In this document: positions 32,994-42,190 of the stretch, piece after piece
How the letters are laid out: each line of letters opens with the position of its first letter
Numbering within the stretch: the stretch's first letter is position 1
Source of the DNA: an uncultured Alphaproteobacteria bacterium
Lineage (GTDB): Bacteria > Pseudomonadota > Alphaproteobacteria > RF32 > CAG-239
Assembly (NCBI GenBank): GCA_944390265.1
Contig: CALXPK010000031.1
Coordinates: forward strand, 1-55,086
Reading direction: 5' to 3'
DNA length: 55,086 bases
Translations under genes and position numbers: made by a program
Notes under the pieces: generated by a model
Seen by the model: the letters and a program-made list of their open reading frames with translations, nothing else
Databases searched by the model: none
What the model was told of the DNA's origin: nothing

Positions 32994-33587
32994 TTAGAGG
33001 AGTTTGCGTGAGTTGAGGGCGAGCTGAATCGTACCTTCGTCCATATAATCAAGCTCAGCCCCCATCGGGATTCCTTGCGCTAAGGTGGTTATTTTGACCG
33101 GAGAGTCCTTGAGTCGAGAAACCAGGTAGTGGGAAGTGATTTGCCCATCCACCGTTGCCGGCAAGGCTAAAATCACCTCTGTAATGCCCTCGGAGTTGAT
33201 TCGCTCAATCAAAGATTCAATATTCAGGTCTTCCGGCGCCACACCGTCGAGAGCCGACAAAACCCCGCCCAAAACATGATATTTGCCTTTGAAGAAAGAA
33301 ACGCGCTCCATTGCCCAAAGGTCTGCCACGTCTTGCACCACACAAAGCAGATGCGCATCGCGAAGGGCAGAAGAGCAAATTGAGCAAGGCGATGTGGTAT
33401 CATAATTGCCGCAAATTTCGCAGGTTTTGATGTTGTCCGCCACTTGTGTCATGGCCTCAATCAAAGGCAAAAGCAAGGATTCGCGCTTCTTGATGAGTTG
33501 CAAAACAATACGGCGCGCCGAACGTGTACCCAAAGACGGCAGTTTGGACACCAGTTTTATGAGTTTTTCAATATCCTGACCGGCCAT
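32994..33587 (-). CDS. recR: Recombination mediator RecR
   Basis: Helps RecO load RecA at gaps. The 197-residue protein has the N-terminal helix-hairpin-helix (LPSLGTRSARRIVLQLI), a four-Cys zinc finger (CEICGNYDTTSPCSIC, near 57-72), and a Toprim domain (LCVVQDVADLWAMER, then GGVLSALDG). It closes the ffs-dnaX-ybaB-recR run that is conserved in many bacteria. AAGGCAC before the ATG serves as ribosome-binding site. A 17-base palindrome directly follows its stop codon. Confidence 0.97.
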   Translation of the reverse strand: MAGQDIEKLIKLVSKLPSLGTRSARRIVLQLIKKRESLLLPLIEAMTQVADNIKTCEICGNYDTTSPCSICSSALRDAHLLCVVQDVADLWAMERVSFFKGKYHVLGGVLSALDGVAPEDLNIESLIERINSEGITEVILALPATVDGQITSHYLVSRLKDSPVKITTLAQGIPMGAELDYMDEGTIQLALNSRKLL

Positions 33588-33596
33588 GGTTGTGCC

Positions 33597-33917
33597 TTAA
33601 AACGGAAGTTTCAAACCCGGAATATTCAAACCGCCGGTAACCGAAGAAATGGTTTTGTTCAAATTTTCATCAACTTTATTTTTGGCATCGTTATAAGCGG
33701 CCATAATCAAATCTTCCAAAATATCCACTTCATCGGCATTGATAAGGGACTTATCCAGAGAGATTTTTTTCATTTCAAACTTGCCGTTAAGGGTGACGTT
33801 GACCATACCGCCGCCGCTGGTGCCGTTAACTTCTTCCTGAGCGGCTTTTTCTTGGGCTTCTTCCATTTTCTTTTGCATCATTTGTGCTTGTTTCATAATA
33901 CCTTGAATATTCATCAT
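33597..33917 (-). CDS. ybaB: YbaB/EbfC nucleoid-associated protein
   Basis: A small DNA-binding dimer (106 residues). The N-terminal helix IMKQAQMMQKKMEEAQEKAA is the typical tweezer arm, followed by VNGTSGGGMVNVTLNGKFEMKKI and the DLIMAAYNDAKNKV helix. It lies between dnaX (2 bases away) and recR (9 bases away). The first two codons are both ATG, and either may be used. Confidence 0.95.
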   Translation of the reverse strand: MMNIQGIMKQAQMMQKKMEEAQEKAAQEEVNGTSGGGMVNVTLNGKFEMKKISLDKSLINADEVDILEDLIMAAYNDAKNKVDENLNKTISSVTGGLNIPGLKLPF

Positions 33918-33919
33918 GA

Positions 33920-35638
33920 TTAAAGTTCCTCATCAAAATAGGTTTCGGATTCGTCAGAAAGCTGAGCGCCTTCTTCTTCATCAAGTTGTTTAATACGGGT
34001 CAAAAGGTCGATTTTAGAGCCTTTGAACTCAGCTAAAATAGCTTTTACTAAAGGATATTCCGCCACGCTTTTTTTGTTTTCTTCTTCTTTGGCATGCTCT
34101 TTGGCGGCCATGGTTTGCCCCATTTGTCCGCGCAGTGTTTCAATTTTCCAAGCCTTGCCGGTGGCATTTTCCAGTTCTTTGTGCAGGTTCAAGATAAAGT
34201 CATTGGTGATTTTTTCCGAGATGGTCATTTTGATAAAACCATCACCAAATTCTTGAATGGCAATATCGTTTTTAATCGCATAGGTCAGCAAAACTTTTTT
34301 GTGTTGCTCAAAATAAGCGGCCATTTCTTCGGGAGATTTGAAAGAGACTTTTTCTTGTGCCTCGTGTTTCTCGTTTTCATTTTTGGCCAGAGCCGCAGCA
34401 TGAGAAGCCATCAGGACCGAAGGGGCAGATTCAGTTTTTTTTTCAGCCGAGAAGTTTAAGCTAGAGTTTTTTTTTACGTCGTTCAATATCTCAAACGGCG
34501 TCGGCAAAGAGGCCGAATAAGCCACGCGAATAAGAATCATCTCCAAAGCATCAATTTGCACCGGCGCAATCGCCAATTCGGAAATGCCTTTGAGCAACAT
34601 TTGCCAAATTTTGGAAAGAATGGCAATCGAAACGGAACCGGAGATTTTGCGGCAAAGTTCTTTTTCTGTTTCGGCCAAATTATCATCATCCACGGAAGAA
34701 GGCACAATTTTGGCCTTGGCCACCATATGGGTGATGTTAACCAAATCTTGCAACAAGGTGGTGGGGTTGGCCCCGTTTTTATATTGCTCTTTGAGGTTTT
34801 GCAAAACCTCGTCTACTTTGCCGGCCACAAGCGATTCAAAAAGCTCAAAAGTTTGGTTGCGGTCTGCCAAACCAATCATATTTTTCACGGTTTCGGTTTT
34901 AATTACCCCGTCGCTCAAAGAAATGGCTTGGTCGAGCAGGGACAAACCGTCGCGGCAAGAACCGTCGGCAGCTTTGGCAATAATTTGCAAAGCCTCATCT
35001 TCAGCTTGCAGGCCTTCTTTGCCGATAATGTTTTTGAAATGGTTGAAAAGCGTGTCCACGGTCAAGCGTTGCAAATCAAAGCGCTGGCAACGCGAAAGCA
35101 CCGTCACCGGCACTTTTCTGATTTCAGTGGTAGCAAAAATAAACTTCACGTGAGAAGGGGGCTCTTCCAAAGTTTTGAGCAAAGCGTTGAATGCGCTTTT
35201 GGAGAGCATGTGAACTTCGTCGATGATATAAACTTTATAGCGCGCATTGGTCGGCTTGTAGCGTACGCCGTCCAAAATCTCGCGGATATCATCCACACCG
35301 GTGCGCGATGCGGCATCGAGCTCCAAAACATCAATATGTCTTCCTTCGGCAATGGCCTTGCAGTTTTCGCAAACGCCGCAGGGATGAATGGTCGGCGCGT
35401 CATGCGCATCGGGACCGATACAGTTGAGCGCCTTGGCAATAATGCGGGCCGTGGTAGTTTTACCCACACCGCGGATTCCGGTGAGAATATAGGCATGATG
35501 AAGACGATTATGTTTAATGGCATTGGTCAGAGTTTGCACCAAAGCATCTTGCCCGAGCAAATCTTCAAAAGTTTGCGGGCGATACTTTCTGGCAAGCACC
35601 ACATATTGATTATCAGAATTTTCTTCAGCCATGTTCAA
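33920..35638 (-). CDS. dnaX: DNA polymerase III tau/gamma subunits
   Basis: The clamp-loader ATPase. The 572-residue tau form has Walker A GIRGVGKTT at 54-62, zinc Cys at 73, 87, 90 and 93, DEVHML near 130 and SRC near 173, then the collar domain to about 375 and a tau-specific tail. Between collar and tail, the mRNA has two A9 tracts (complement of 34467-34475 and 34435-34443) in the codons of DVKKNSS and AEKKTES. Slippage at either one gives a stop within a few codons, which would make a gamma form of about 392 or 404 residues. Confidence 0.96.
   Translation of the reverse strand: MNMAEENSDNQYVVLARKYRPQTFEDLLGQDALVQTLTNAIKHNRLHHAYILTGIRGVGKTTTARIIAKALNCIGPDAHDAPTIHPCGVCENCKAIAEGRHIDVLELDAASRTGVDDIREILDGVRYKPTNARYKVYIIDEVHMLSKSAFNALLKTLEEPPSHVKFIFATTEIRKVPVTVLSRCQRFDLQRLTVDTLFNHFKNIIGKEGLQAEDEALQIIAKAADGSCRDGLSLLDQAISLSDGVIKTETVKNMIGLADRNQTFELFESLVAGKVDEVLQNLKEQYKNGANPTTLLQDLVNITHMVAKAKIVPSSVDDDNLAETEKELCRKISGSVSIAILSKIWQMLLKGISELAIAPVQIDALEMILIRVAYSASLPTPFEILNDVKKNSSLNFSAEKKTESAPSVLMASHAAALAKNENEKHEAQEKVSFKSPEEMAAYFEQHKKVLLTYAIKNDIAIQEFGDGFIKMTISEKITNDFILNLHKELENATGKAWKIETLRGQMGQTMAAKEHAKEEENKKSVAEYPLVKAILAEFKGSKIDLLTRIKQLDEEEGAQLSDESETYFDEEL
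34435..34475 (-). promoter_or_regulatory. Two A9 slippage tracts in dnaX (candidate gamma switch)
   Basis: The coding strand reads GTA AAA AAA AAC TCT AGC at the first tract; one extra A, or a -1 frameshift on A-AAA-AAC, gives AAA CTC TAG. At the second, GAA AAA AAA ACT GAA becomes AAA AAC TGA. Thermus makes gamma by transcriptional slippage on an A9, and E. coli by ribosomal frameshift on A-AAA-AAG, at the same place in the protein. Confidence 0.6.
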
Positions 35639-35665
35639 TTATCGTTTCATTCAAAAAAAACTGGT

Positions 35666-35752
35666 GGAGGACATATAGCCTTGATTAAAATCGTTACGGC
35701 TGCTTCCTTCCGGACCTGACCGGGTTGGCGACAAATCAACCCAACGTCCTCC
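35666..35752 (-). ncRNA. ffs: Signal recognition particle RNA, 4.5S type
   Basis: On the minus strand the RNA begins GGAGGAC and ends GTCCTCC, which close the helix. The apical part carries the hallmark GGTCAGGTCCGGAAGGAAGC (near 35702-35721), with the GGAA tetraloop and the symmetric and asymmetric loops that bind Ffh. It is followed by CACCAG and eight T, a terminator-like tail. Location upstream of dnaX on the same strand is the usual one. The ends may extend one to three bases further. Confidence 0.93.
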
Positions 35753-35817
35753 TTTGGCTAATATTGCCGAAAACGGAAGAGATTTCAAGCAATATTTATC
35801 TTTTCAGACAAGAATTT

Positions 35818-37284
35818 TTAGTTTCCGACCATAATGTTCATTTTTTGCAAACTGCGACGGATGCTGTCGCGTTCTTCGGCCTCGTACAAATCTTCCTGAT
35901 TTTCCAAATTGAGCTTGTGTCCATAGATGAGGGATTCGGCCAAAGTTTTGTCCTTGCCGAAAATGAGCGGCGCGCGATAGGTTTCAATCACATCCGTTTC
36001 TTGCGTATAAACATCAATATCGGCGGCATCAAAGCGGGACGGGGCTTCATCAATCACCACATCTTGGGTTTTTTGCACTTCCACAATATCCATGCTGTGT
36101 TGGTTGCGGCCGTTTTCAAACAAGCGGAACATGCCGTTGATACCGACATAACCGTCAGGGTTGGTAATCATTTGAGTATAGTTATTGCCGCCTTGTCTAG
36201 CAATGGCGTTAGAGAGAGCCACGGCATCATAGCCCAAGGCATAGAGCGCTTGCGGACGCTCCCCGAAAACATAGGCATATTTGTTCACAAAATAGTTGCT
36301 GTGGCTGCGAGATATGGCCGGATACCAGCTGCCGATAAGGGTGGATTCGTTGTTGAGTTTGGAGTTTTCCCAAAGCGAGGTTCCCAAAAACTTAACATCC
36401 GGGGCAAAAACGTCATAATAGCCGAACATCGCCACTGCAGATTTGAGCTTGGCGCCTTTTTCGGGGATGAGCACCATATCAAAGTCAATCTCGCCCAAAG
36501 TATCATGGGTGGAGACACGGCGTAAGGCTTTTGCAGATTCGGCATCACCGGCGCCGGCTTTGGCTTTGAGTGAGGCTTTGAGTTTTTCCATACGGGCATG
36601 ACGGGTGTTATAATCGGTCATCTCGCGCAAAATGTTGGAAAAATCGGAGGTATTTGGCGGATAGAAAGCAATTCGGGTGACCACAATGCTGTTTTTTTGC
36701 GCGGCTTTAACGGCGGCTTTGGCCACGGCAATACCGGTGGCATTATCCGGCACCAAGAGAGCCAAGCGTGAGCGCCCTTGTTTAACCGCATAAGATATAA
36801 TGCGGTTGACTTGCTCATCTACGAGCAAACCCAAAGTATAAACACTGGGTTGCAACACATCTTCGGTGGTGGAAAAAGCAATCACGGGAATATTGCGGCG
36901 AGTAGTTTCATCGGAAATGGCGCGGACCGAAGAGCTTTTGAGTGGACCGATAATCATTTGCACATTTTGGTTGATGGCATTTTGCACCGCCGTGCGCGCG
37001 CCTTCGGCCGAGCTTTTGGTATCATAATATTGCAAGATGAGGTTTGGATTCTTCACATCTTCCAAAGCCAGCATGGTAGCATTTTTCAAGCCATTGCCGT
37101 AACGCGCGGCATCACCGCTCAAAGGCAGCAAAACGCCCACTCTGAAACTGGAATCTTCAGAAAGGGTGATTTCCGAAAAATCGGTAGAAGAAGCATCAGC
37201 CCCGCCCAAATGGTCAACTTTGGAAGAAGTTGAGCAACTGGCAAGAACCAAACCGAGAAATAACGCAGAAATTTGTTTTAACAC
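35818..37284 (-). CDS. Periplasmic-binding lipoprotein, LpoA-like
   Basis: A 488-residue exported protein with a signal peptide ending LVLASCSTS (lipobox, Cys17). The rest is a type I periplasmic-binding fold from VGVLLPLSGDAARYGNGLKNA (about 49-69). The same fold in E. coli LpoA activates PBP1A. Such an activator commonly lies beside rsmI and yraN, as here, and the PBP1A gene is at 49808. An insertion rich in Lys and Ala (about 228-250) splits the second lobe. The start is a GTG at 37284. The PBP-activator role is inferred from context and fold. Confidence 0.8.
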   Translation of the reverse strand: MLKQISALFLGLVLASCSTSSKVDHLGGADASSTDFSEITLSEDSSFRVGVLLPLSGDAARYGNGLKNATMLALEDVKNPNLILQYYDTKSSAEGARTAVQNAINQNVQMIIGPLKSSSVRAISDETTRRNIPVIAFSTTEDVLQPSVYTLGLLVDEQVNRIISYAVKQGRSRLALLVPDNATGIAVAKAAVKAAQKNSIVVTRIAFYPPNTSDFSNILREMTDYNTRHARMEKLKASLKAKAGAGDAESAKALRRVSTHDTLGEIDFDMVLIPEKGAKLKSAVAMFGYYDVFAPDVKFLGTSLWENSKLNNESTLIGSWYPAISRSHSNYFVNKYAYVFGERPQALYALGYDAVALSNAIARQGGNNYTQMITNPDGYVGINGMFRLFENGRNQHSMDIVEVQKTQDVVIDEAPSRFDAADIDVYTQETDVIETYRAPLIFGKDKTLAESLIYGHKLNLENQEDLYEAEERDSIRRSLQKMNIMVGN

Positions 37285-37377
37285 TTGCTTTTTATCCCAA
37301 AATATATTGTTCTGTAAATAAACGATAATACATTATAAAAACTAGTTTAAAAAAAAACTAATGTAAAGAGAGAGTTT

Positions 37378-38211
37378 ATGAAAAACGGTTTATACATTGT
37401 GGCCACGCCGATTGGCAATTTGCAAGATATGTCGCAAAGAGCCATAGAAGTTTTGCAAGAGGCGGATACAATTGCTTGTGAAGACACGCGTGTGACCAAA
37501 AAACTTTTTTCTTTGCTGGGCATAAGTCTGCACAAAAACTTCATAACCCTGCATGACCATAATGAAGACGAGCAAGCTCAAAAGATTATAGATTGCGTTT
37601 TGTCCGGCCAAAGCGTGGCACAAGTCAGCGATGCCGGCTCTCCGCTCATTTCTGACCCCGGATATAAGTTGATAAAACAGTGCAAACAAGCCGGCATTTA
37701 CATTACCGCCATACCGGGCTGTTGCGCTTTTGTAACGGCTTTGCAGCTTTCCGGCTTGCCGACCAACCGCTTTATGTTTGTTGGTTTCATTCCCAACAAA
37801 GACAAAGCCCGAGCCGATTTGTTCAAAAAATATAAAAATTTGGATGCCACGCTGATTTTTTATGAAACGGCGCCGCGCTTGCTCAAAACCCTGACCGTGG
37901 CCAAAGATGTTTTCGGCAATCGGGAAATGTCGGTCGCGCGCGAACTCACCAAAGTTTATGAAGAATGCCAAACCGCACCGGCAGAGGATTTGATAGCATA
38001 TTATACCGAGAACCCACCCAAAGGAGAAATGGTTTTCATGGTTTCTCCGGCGACTGAAGAAGAAAAAGAAGAAATTGATGTTGAGGAACTGTTAAAAGAA
38101 AAGCTCCAAACCATCAGTCTGAAAACCGCCGTCAAAGAAATTGTCGAAGCCTATGGTTTGAACAAAAATGATGTTTATGAACAAGCCTTGAGGATAAAAA
38201 ATGCCAAATAA
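37378..38211 (+). CDS. rsmI: 16S rRNA 2'-O-methyltransferase RsmI (C1402)
   Basis: Methylates the ribose of C1402 with SAM. The 277-residue protein has the family opening LYIVATPIGNLQDMSQRAIE, CEDTRVTKKLF near 35, VSDAGSPLISDPGY near 83 and VGFIPNK near 136. AGAGAGAGTTT precedes the ATG. It overlaps yraN by 11 bases and is divergent from the LpoA-like gene. Confidence 0.97.
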   Translation: MKNGLYIVATPIGNLQDMSQRAIEVLQEADTIACEDTRVTKKLFSLLGISLHKNFITLHDHNEDEQAQKIIDCVLSGQSVAQVSDAGSPLISDPGYKLIKQCKQAGIYITAIPGCCAFVTALQLSGLPTNRFMFVGFIPNKDKARADLFKKYKNLDATLIFYETAPRLLKTLTVAKDVFGNREMSVARELTKVYEECQTAPAEDLIAYYTENPPKGEMVFMVSPATEEEKEEIDVEELLKEKLQTISLKTAVKEIVEAYGLNKNDVYEQALRIKNAK

Positions 38212-38572
38212 CTACCATAACGGCAAACTGGCCGAATATATTGCTTTATTTTATTTGCTTTTTCATGGCTACTTTCCGGTTGCCAAAAACTATGTCACCG
38301 GCAAAGGCACCCACGCCGGCGAGGTAGATTTGATTGTCCGTAAGGGCAAAACCCTCATTTTTGTAGAGGTCAAAGAGCGCCGCAGTTTTGAAAAAGCCGC
38401 TTATGCCATTTCCGAACAGCAAAAACAACGCATCATCCGCGGCGCGGAAGTTTTTTTGGCCAAACACAAAAAATATGATGCTTATGACATTCGCTTTGAT
38501 GCCATTTTGGTAGAATATCCGTTCAAAATCAAACACTTGCCAAATGCTTGGGTCGTTTCTAGGCTATTTTGA
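38201..38572 (+). CDS. yraN: YraN (UPF0102) nuclease-fold protein
   Basis: A 123-residue protein of the UPF0102 family, with a restriction-endonuclease-like core: GEVDLIVRKGKTLIFVEVKER (about 41-61) shows the E-VDL...VEVK residues. The biological substrate is not established. The rsmI-yraN overlap is a widespread arrangement. Its 3' end overlaps that of cca on the other strand by 14 bases. Confidence 0.93.
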   Translation: MPNNYHNGKLAEYIALFYLLFHGYFPVAKNYVTGKGTHAGEVDLIVRKGKTLIFVEVKERRSFEKAAYAISEQQKQRIIRGAEVFLAKHKKYDAYDIRFDAILVEYPFKIKHLPNAWVVSRLF

Positions 38573-39797
38573 GCTGTTGCAGGCGTTCTAACAAATCTTG
38601 CTTGGAGAGTGTGAACCCGCTTTCAATCCACATATCTTCCAAATTATGCAAAATCTGGCCGATGTGGAGATTATCCTGAATGCCGGCATTGATAAGATCT
38701 TGCCCGCGCAGCGGAAAAATCGGTTTTTCAAAAGCCAAAATATATTGCAAAATCTGCTCAAAATCGGGCAAAATTTGTTTTTGCAAGGCTTGCGCAATCA
38801 TCAGTTTGTTGCGGGCAAAGTCTTTGCCATAGGTGTAGATAATGCGGTTCAAAGAACGTTCGTCGGCAAAATCGCGCAGAGGCACCGTAACGCGAGCCAA
38901 ATCAACAAAATCTTGTTTTTGTTTTTTGCTGAACTTCATACGCACGGCAATGTTGTTAGCAAAAGCCTCGTCGGGGTTGAATAAGATGAACAAACGCGCC
39001 AGCGGATTCTTTGGTAAATTTCCCTGATTGATTTGCTTGTCCAAAAATTCCAAACAATCAATATTTTCTTGGTGCGGCACCGGCAGAATATAGCTCAAAA
39101 TCTCATTATCTGCCATAATTTTGATGGTTTCGGCCGCACGCGGTGTGACCAAAATTTTGAAGAGCTCATCGCGGATTCGCTCCATCGAAAGCTCTTGCAA
39201 ACCCTCGGAGTTTTCTTTGCAAGCCTCTAGGGCTTTTTTATCAATCGGGGTTTTGGCAAAAATGGAATAAAAACGGAAAAAACGCAAGATTCGAAGATAA
39301 TCTTCTTTAATGCGCTGGGAAGGATTGCCGATAAAACGAACCACGCCTTTTTCCAGGTCATCAATGCCGTTATAATAGTCAAAAACATTGCCTCTTTCAT
39401 CGGCATAAACCGCATTGATGGTCAAGTCACGGCGGCCGGCATCGGTTTCCCAATCAGTGGTGAACTCCACTTCGGCATGGCGTCCGTCGGTTTTAATATC
39501 TTTGCGCAAGGAAGTCACTTCCAAGACCTTATCATCAATCATCACGCCGACCGTGCCGTATTTGATGCCCAAGGGAATGGTTTTGATACCGTTGTCTTCA
39601 CAGGCTTCCACCAGCTCATCGGGGTTCAAATCAGTGGCTAAATCGAGGTCAAAACCTTCCAAACCGGCCAAAGTGTCACGGACGGCACCACCGACAAAGC
39701 GCAAAGCCCCGCCGTGTTCTTCCACGATATTGAAAAGTTTGAACACATTTTTGCTTTTAATCAGTTTATGAATATCAATATAGTTGTCGCGCATCAT
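38559..39797 (-). CDS. cca: CCA-adding tRNA nucleotidyltransferase / poly(A) polymerase family
   Basis: A class II nucleotidyltransferase of 412 residues. RFVGGAVRDTLAGLEGFDLDLAT (about 33-55) holds the GG and DxD catalytic motif, RRDLTINAVYAD (near 123) the second, and RILRFFRFYS the RNA-binding region; the C-terminal half is helical. In Alphaproteobacteria this type usually adds CCA to tRNA. The family also includes poly(A) polymerases. The first two codons are both ATG. It is convergent with yraN. Confidence 0.9.
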   Translation of the reverse strand: MMRDNYIDIHKLIKSKNVFKLFNIVEEHGGALRFVGGAVRDTLAGLEGFDLDLATDLNPDELVEACEDNGIKTIPLGIKYGTVGVMIDDKVLEVTSLRKDIKTDGRHAEVEFTTDWETDAGRRDLTINAVYADERGNVFDYYNGIDDLEKGVVRFIGNPSQRIKEDYLRILRFFRFYSIFAKTPIDKKALEACKENSEGLQELSMERIRDELFKILVTPRAAETIKIMADNEILSYILPVPHQENIDCLEFLDKQINQGNLPKNPLARLFILFNPDEAFANNIAVRMKFSKKQKQDFVDLARVTVPLRDFADERSLNRIIYTYGKDFARNKLMIAQALQKQILPDFEQILQYILAFEKPIFPLRGQDLINAGIQDNLHIGQILHNLEDMWIESGFTLSKQDLLERLQQLKIA

Positions 39798-39901
39798 GAT
39801 TTGTTAATCCGTAAAATTTTTCTAGAAATTAACAGTTTTTAGATATATTTCAAATATTATTATCAAATAATAAAATAAATTTTAACAAAGCGAGAATGTA
39901 A

Positions 39902-40420
39902 ATGAAAAAAATCTTATCCGTTCTTTGTGTAAGTGCCTTTTTTGCAAGCAGTGTTCAAGCGGCACAAACCATAAAGCCAAAACAAATCGGCGAATATGAT
40001 GATTGGGTGGCCTACTATTATCAAGATGCTTCGGGCTTAACCTGTTATATGGCTTCCACCCCCAAGAGAGATGAGGGCAAATATACCAAACGCGGCAATA
40101 TTTATACCGTCATCACCCATCGTCCGGCTGACAAAAGCTATGATGTGGTCAACATCACGGCCGGCTATACCTATAAACCGGAGTCCAAAGTGGAAATCAA
40201 AATCGGTAACAAGACTTTTGATAAGTTGTTTGTCAGCGGAGATAAGGCTTGGGCCACCAGCGATAAAACCGATAAAGAGATTGTTGAGGCCATGAAAAGA
40301 GGCTCAAGAATGATTGTTCACGGTGTTTCAAGCAAAGGTACCGCCACCAAAGATACTTATTCTTTGGCCGGTTTTTCACAAGCCTATAAAGCCATCAGTG
40401 CCAAATGCAAAAAGAGATAA
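39902..40420 (+). CDS. IalB-family periplasmic protein
   Basis: A 172-residue secreted protein with a clear signal peptide (to about Ala21, SVQAAQ). The mature part has WVAYYYQ, CYMASTPKR, RGNIYTVITHRPA, VEIKIG, AWATSDKTDKEIVEAMKRG and GTATKDTYSLAGFSQAY, matching the invasion-associated locus B family, named from Bartonella but widespread in Alphaproteobacteria. Two cysteines (near 42 and 168) may pair. Function is not known in this setting. rlmN begins two bases after its stop. Confidence 0.9.
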   Translation: MKKILSVLCVSAFFASSVQAAQTIKPKQIGEYDDWVAYYYQDASGLTCYMASTPKRDEGKYTKRGNIYTVITHRPADKSYDVVNITAGYTYKPESKVEIKIGNKTFDKLFVSGDKAWATSDKTDKEIVEAMKRGSRMIVHGVSSKGTATKDTYSLAGFSQAYKAISAKCKKR

Positions 40421-40422
40421 TC

Positions 40423-41496
40423 ATGACGGATAAAATTGAGTTAATCGGCTTAAGCAAAGAAGAGTTGGCAGAGGCTATTGCCGAGATTGGTGAAAAACCT
40501 TTCCGCGTCAAGCAAGTTTGGCAGTGGTTGTATCACCATGGTGTGACCGATTTTGAAAAAATGAGCAATTTGAGCAAAGATTTGCGCGCTAAGCTGGCCG
40601 AGAAATTTACCATCACCCGCCCCAAAATCGTGGCTGAGCAAATCTCTGCCGACAAAACCCACAAATGGTTGCTGGAGTTTGCCGATGGGCAGCGCATTGA
40701 AACCGTTTACATTCCGGAAGAGGATAGGGGCACGGTCTGCATTTCCACCCAAGTCGGCTGTGCCGTCGGGTGCACTTTTTGCCATACCGGCTCGCAAAAA
40801 ATCACCCGCAATCTGACCGCAGGTGAAATTGTTTCGCAGTTTTTGGTGGCCAGAGATGCTTATAACGAATGGCCGACCCCAACCGATGAGGTCAGACATT
40901 TATCCAATATTGTGGTCATGGGTATGGGAGAGCCGTTGCATAACAAAGAAAATACCTTTAAAGCGCTGAAAATTTTGTCAGACGGCGACGGCGTGGCCAT
41001 TTCGCGCCGCAAAATCACTTTGTCGACATCAGGCATTGTGCCGCATATTGCCGAAGTGGCAAGCGAGCTTGGCTGCCGTTTGGCCGTGAGTTTGCACGCT
41101 TCTAATAATGAACTTCGCACCCGTATTATGCCGATTAACAAAAAATATCCGATAGAAGATATTTTAACCGCTTGCCAAGAGTTTCAAAGACGAGCCGGAA
41201 GTTGCAAATATATCACCTTTGAATATTTGTTGTTGAATGGCTTGAATGATTCGCTGGAAAACGCGCATGAACTGGTCGATTTGATGAAAAAATATAAAAT
41301 TGATGCCAAGTTCAACTTGATTCCCTTCAACCCATGGCCGGGGTGCGATTATCAACCCTCTTCCAAAAACCGAGCCATGGCTTTTTCCAAAGAGCTGGGC
41401 AAGTTTGGCTATGCCGCGCCGATTCGCGTGGCAAGGGGGCAAGATATTTTGGCCGCCTGCGGACAGCTTAAATCTAAAAAAGAGCAAGAAAAGTAA
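40423..41496 (+). CDS. rlmN: 23S rRNA A2503 / tRNA A37 methyltransferase RlmN
   Basis: A radical-SAM methyltransferase of 357 residues. The cluster motif CAVGCTFCHTG is near 111-121; the substrate Cys pair is kept in TVCIS (near 104) and ILAACGQL (near 346). GMGEPLHNKEN and SGIVPHI are also typical. I take the ATG at 40423, with AAAGAGATAATC before it, not the earlier in-frame ATG that overlaps the IalB-like gene. Confidence 0.97.
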   Translation: MTDKIELIGLSKEELAEAIAEIGEKPFRVKQVWQWLYHHGVTDFEKMSNLSKDLRAKLAEKFTITRPKIVAEQISADKTHKWLLEFADGQRIETVYIPEEDRGTVCISTQVGCAVGCTFCHTGSQKITRNLTAGEIVSQFLVARDAYNEWPTPTDEVRHLSNIVVMGMGEPLHNKENTFKALKILSDGDGVAISRRKITLSTSGIVPHIAEVASELGCRLAVSLHASNNELRTRIMPINKKYPIEDILTACQEFQRRAGSCKYITFEYLLLNGLNDSLENAHELVDLMKKYKIDAKFNLIPFNPWPGCDYQPSSKNRAMAFSKELGKFGYAAPIRVARGQDILAACGQLKSKKEQEK

Positions 41497-41503
41497 AAAT
41501 AAA

Positions 41504-41534
41504 AAATCCCTTTGATAAGAAAAGGGATTTTTTT
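41504..41534. terminator. Bidirectional terminator after rlmN
   Basis: AAATCCCTTT (41504-41513) pairs with AAAGGGATTT (41521-41530), with T runs on both sides. It also ends the converging gene at 41533. Confidence 0.88.
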
Positions 41535-42117
41535 AATGTCTTTCTCGACTTCCACGTTCCAATTCAAGAAAACGCATATTCTGCAACTGTCTTTGTTTTT
41601 CATAATCTTTGATGCGTTGCTGACGTTTGCGCTCTTCTTCCGGTGTTTCGCGGTGGTTGGCGTTGATTTCCTTCAATGCCGTGATTCTCTGAATAACCTC
41701 TTGCGCGCTCAAGCCATCTGCCAAAGTGCGGATTTGCCCGATGATGTTTTTTGGGGTCAAACTTTGTTGAATGAGCTCCATGTTTAAGAACTGCTCATTG
41801 GCAATAACGCGGTTGATTTCCACATCCAAATTTTCATCATAAAAATCTTCATCTTCATAAGGATTGTGGTTGGGCATATTTTTAACCGAGCCATGAATGA
41901 TTTTGACAATATATTTTTTGAACTGTTTGGTTACCAGCTTCATAAAGTTTGGCTTGGTCACGGTAGGGTTTTTAGAAGCACGCATGAGAGAAAACAGCAA
42001 AAGATTTTTCAAATATCTTTTCTGTGTCTTTTTCATTGGGATATTGGTTTGAATGCCGTTTCTGACCATAGCCAAAATCTCGCGGCGTTCTTCTTCAAAT
42101 TTGTTTACATCATCCAT
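41533..42117 (-). CDS. Hypothetical basic/charged protein
   Basis: I do not recognise this 194-residue protein. It has no signal or membrane segment. The N-terminal half is basic (MKKTQKRYLKNLLLFSLMRAS, then KQFKKYIVKIIHG), the middle acidic (NPYEDEDFYDENLDVEI), and the C-terminus a long charged helix, probably coiled coil (EEERKRQQRIKDYEKQRQL). GAGGAAAAAAC precedes the ATG. It is divergent from the next unknown gene with 156 bases between starts, so shared control is possible. Confidence 0.7.
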   Translation of the reverse strand: MDDVNKFEEERREILAMVRNGIQTNIPMKKTQKRYLKNLLLFSLMRASKNPTVTKPNFMKLVTKQFKKYIVKIIHGSVKNMPNHNPYEDEDFYDENLDVEINRVIANEQFLNMELIQQSLTPKNIIGQIRTLADGLSAQEVIQRITALKEINANHRETPEEERKRQQRIKDYEKQRQLQNMRFLELERGSRERH

Positions 42118-42190
42118 GTTTTTTCCTCAAAAGCAAAAAACACTATATCACAAAAAGTGGCTATCATCAATCGACTTTTGAAAAAAAATC

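Noticed and set aside
35145-35160. CACGTG-centred palindrome in dnaX as a third parS
   Set aside because: CTTCACGTGAGAAG differs from GTTTCACGTGAAAC at two symmetric positions. Other CACGTG words (22842, 48775) match even less.
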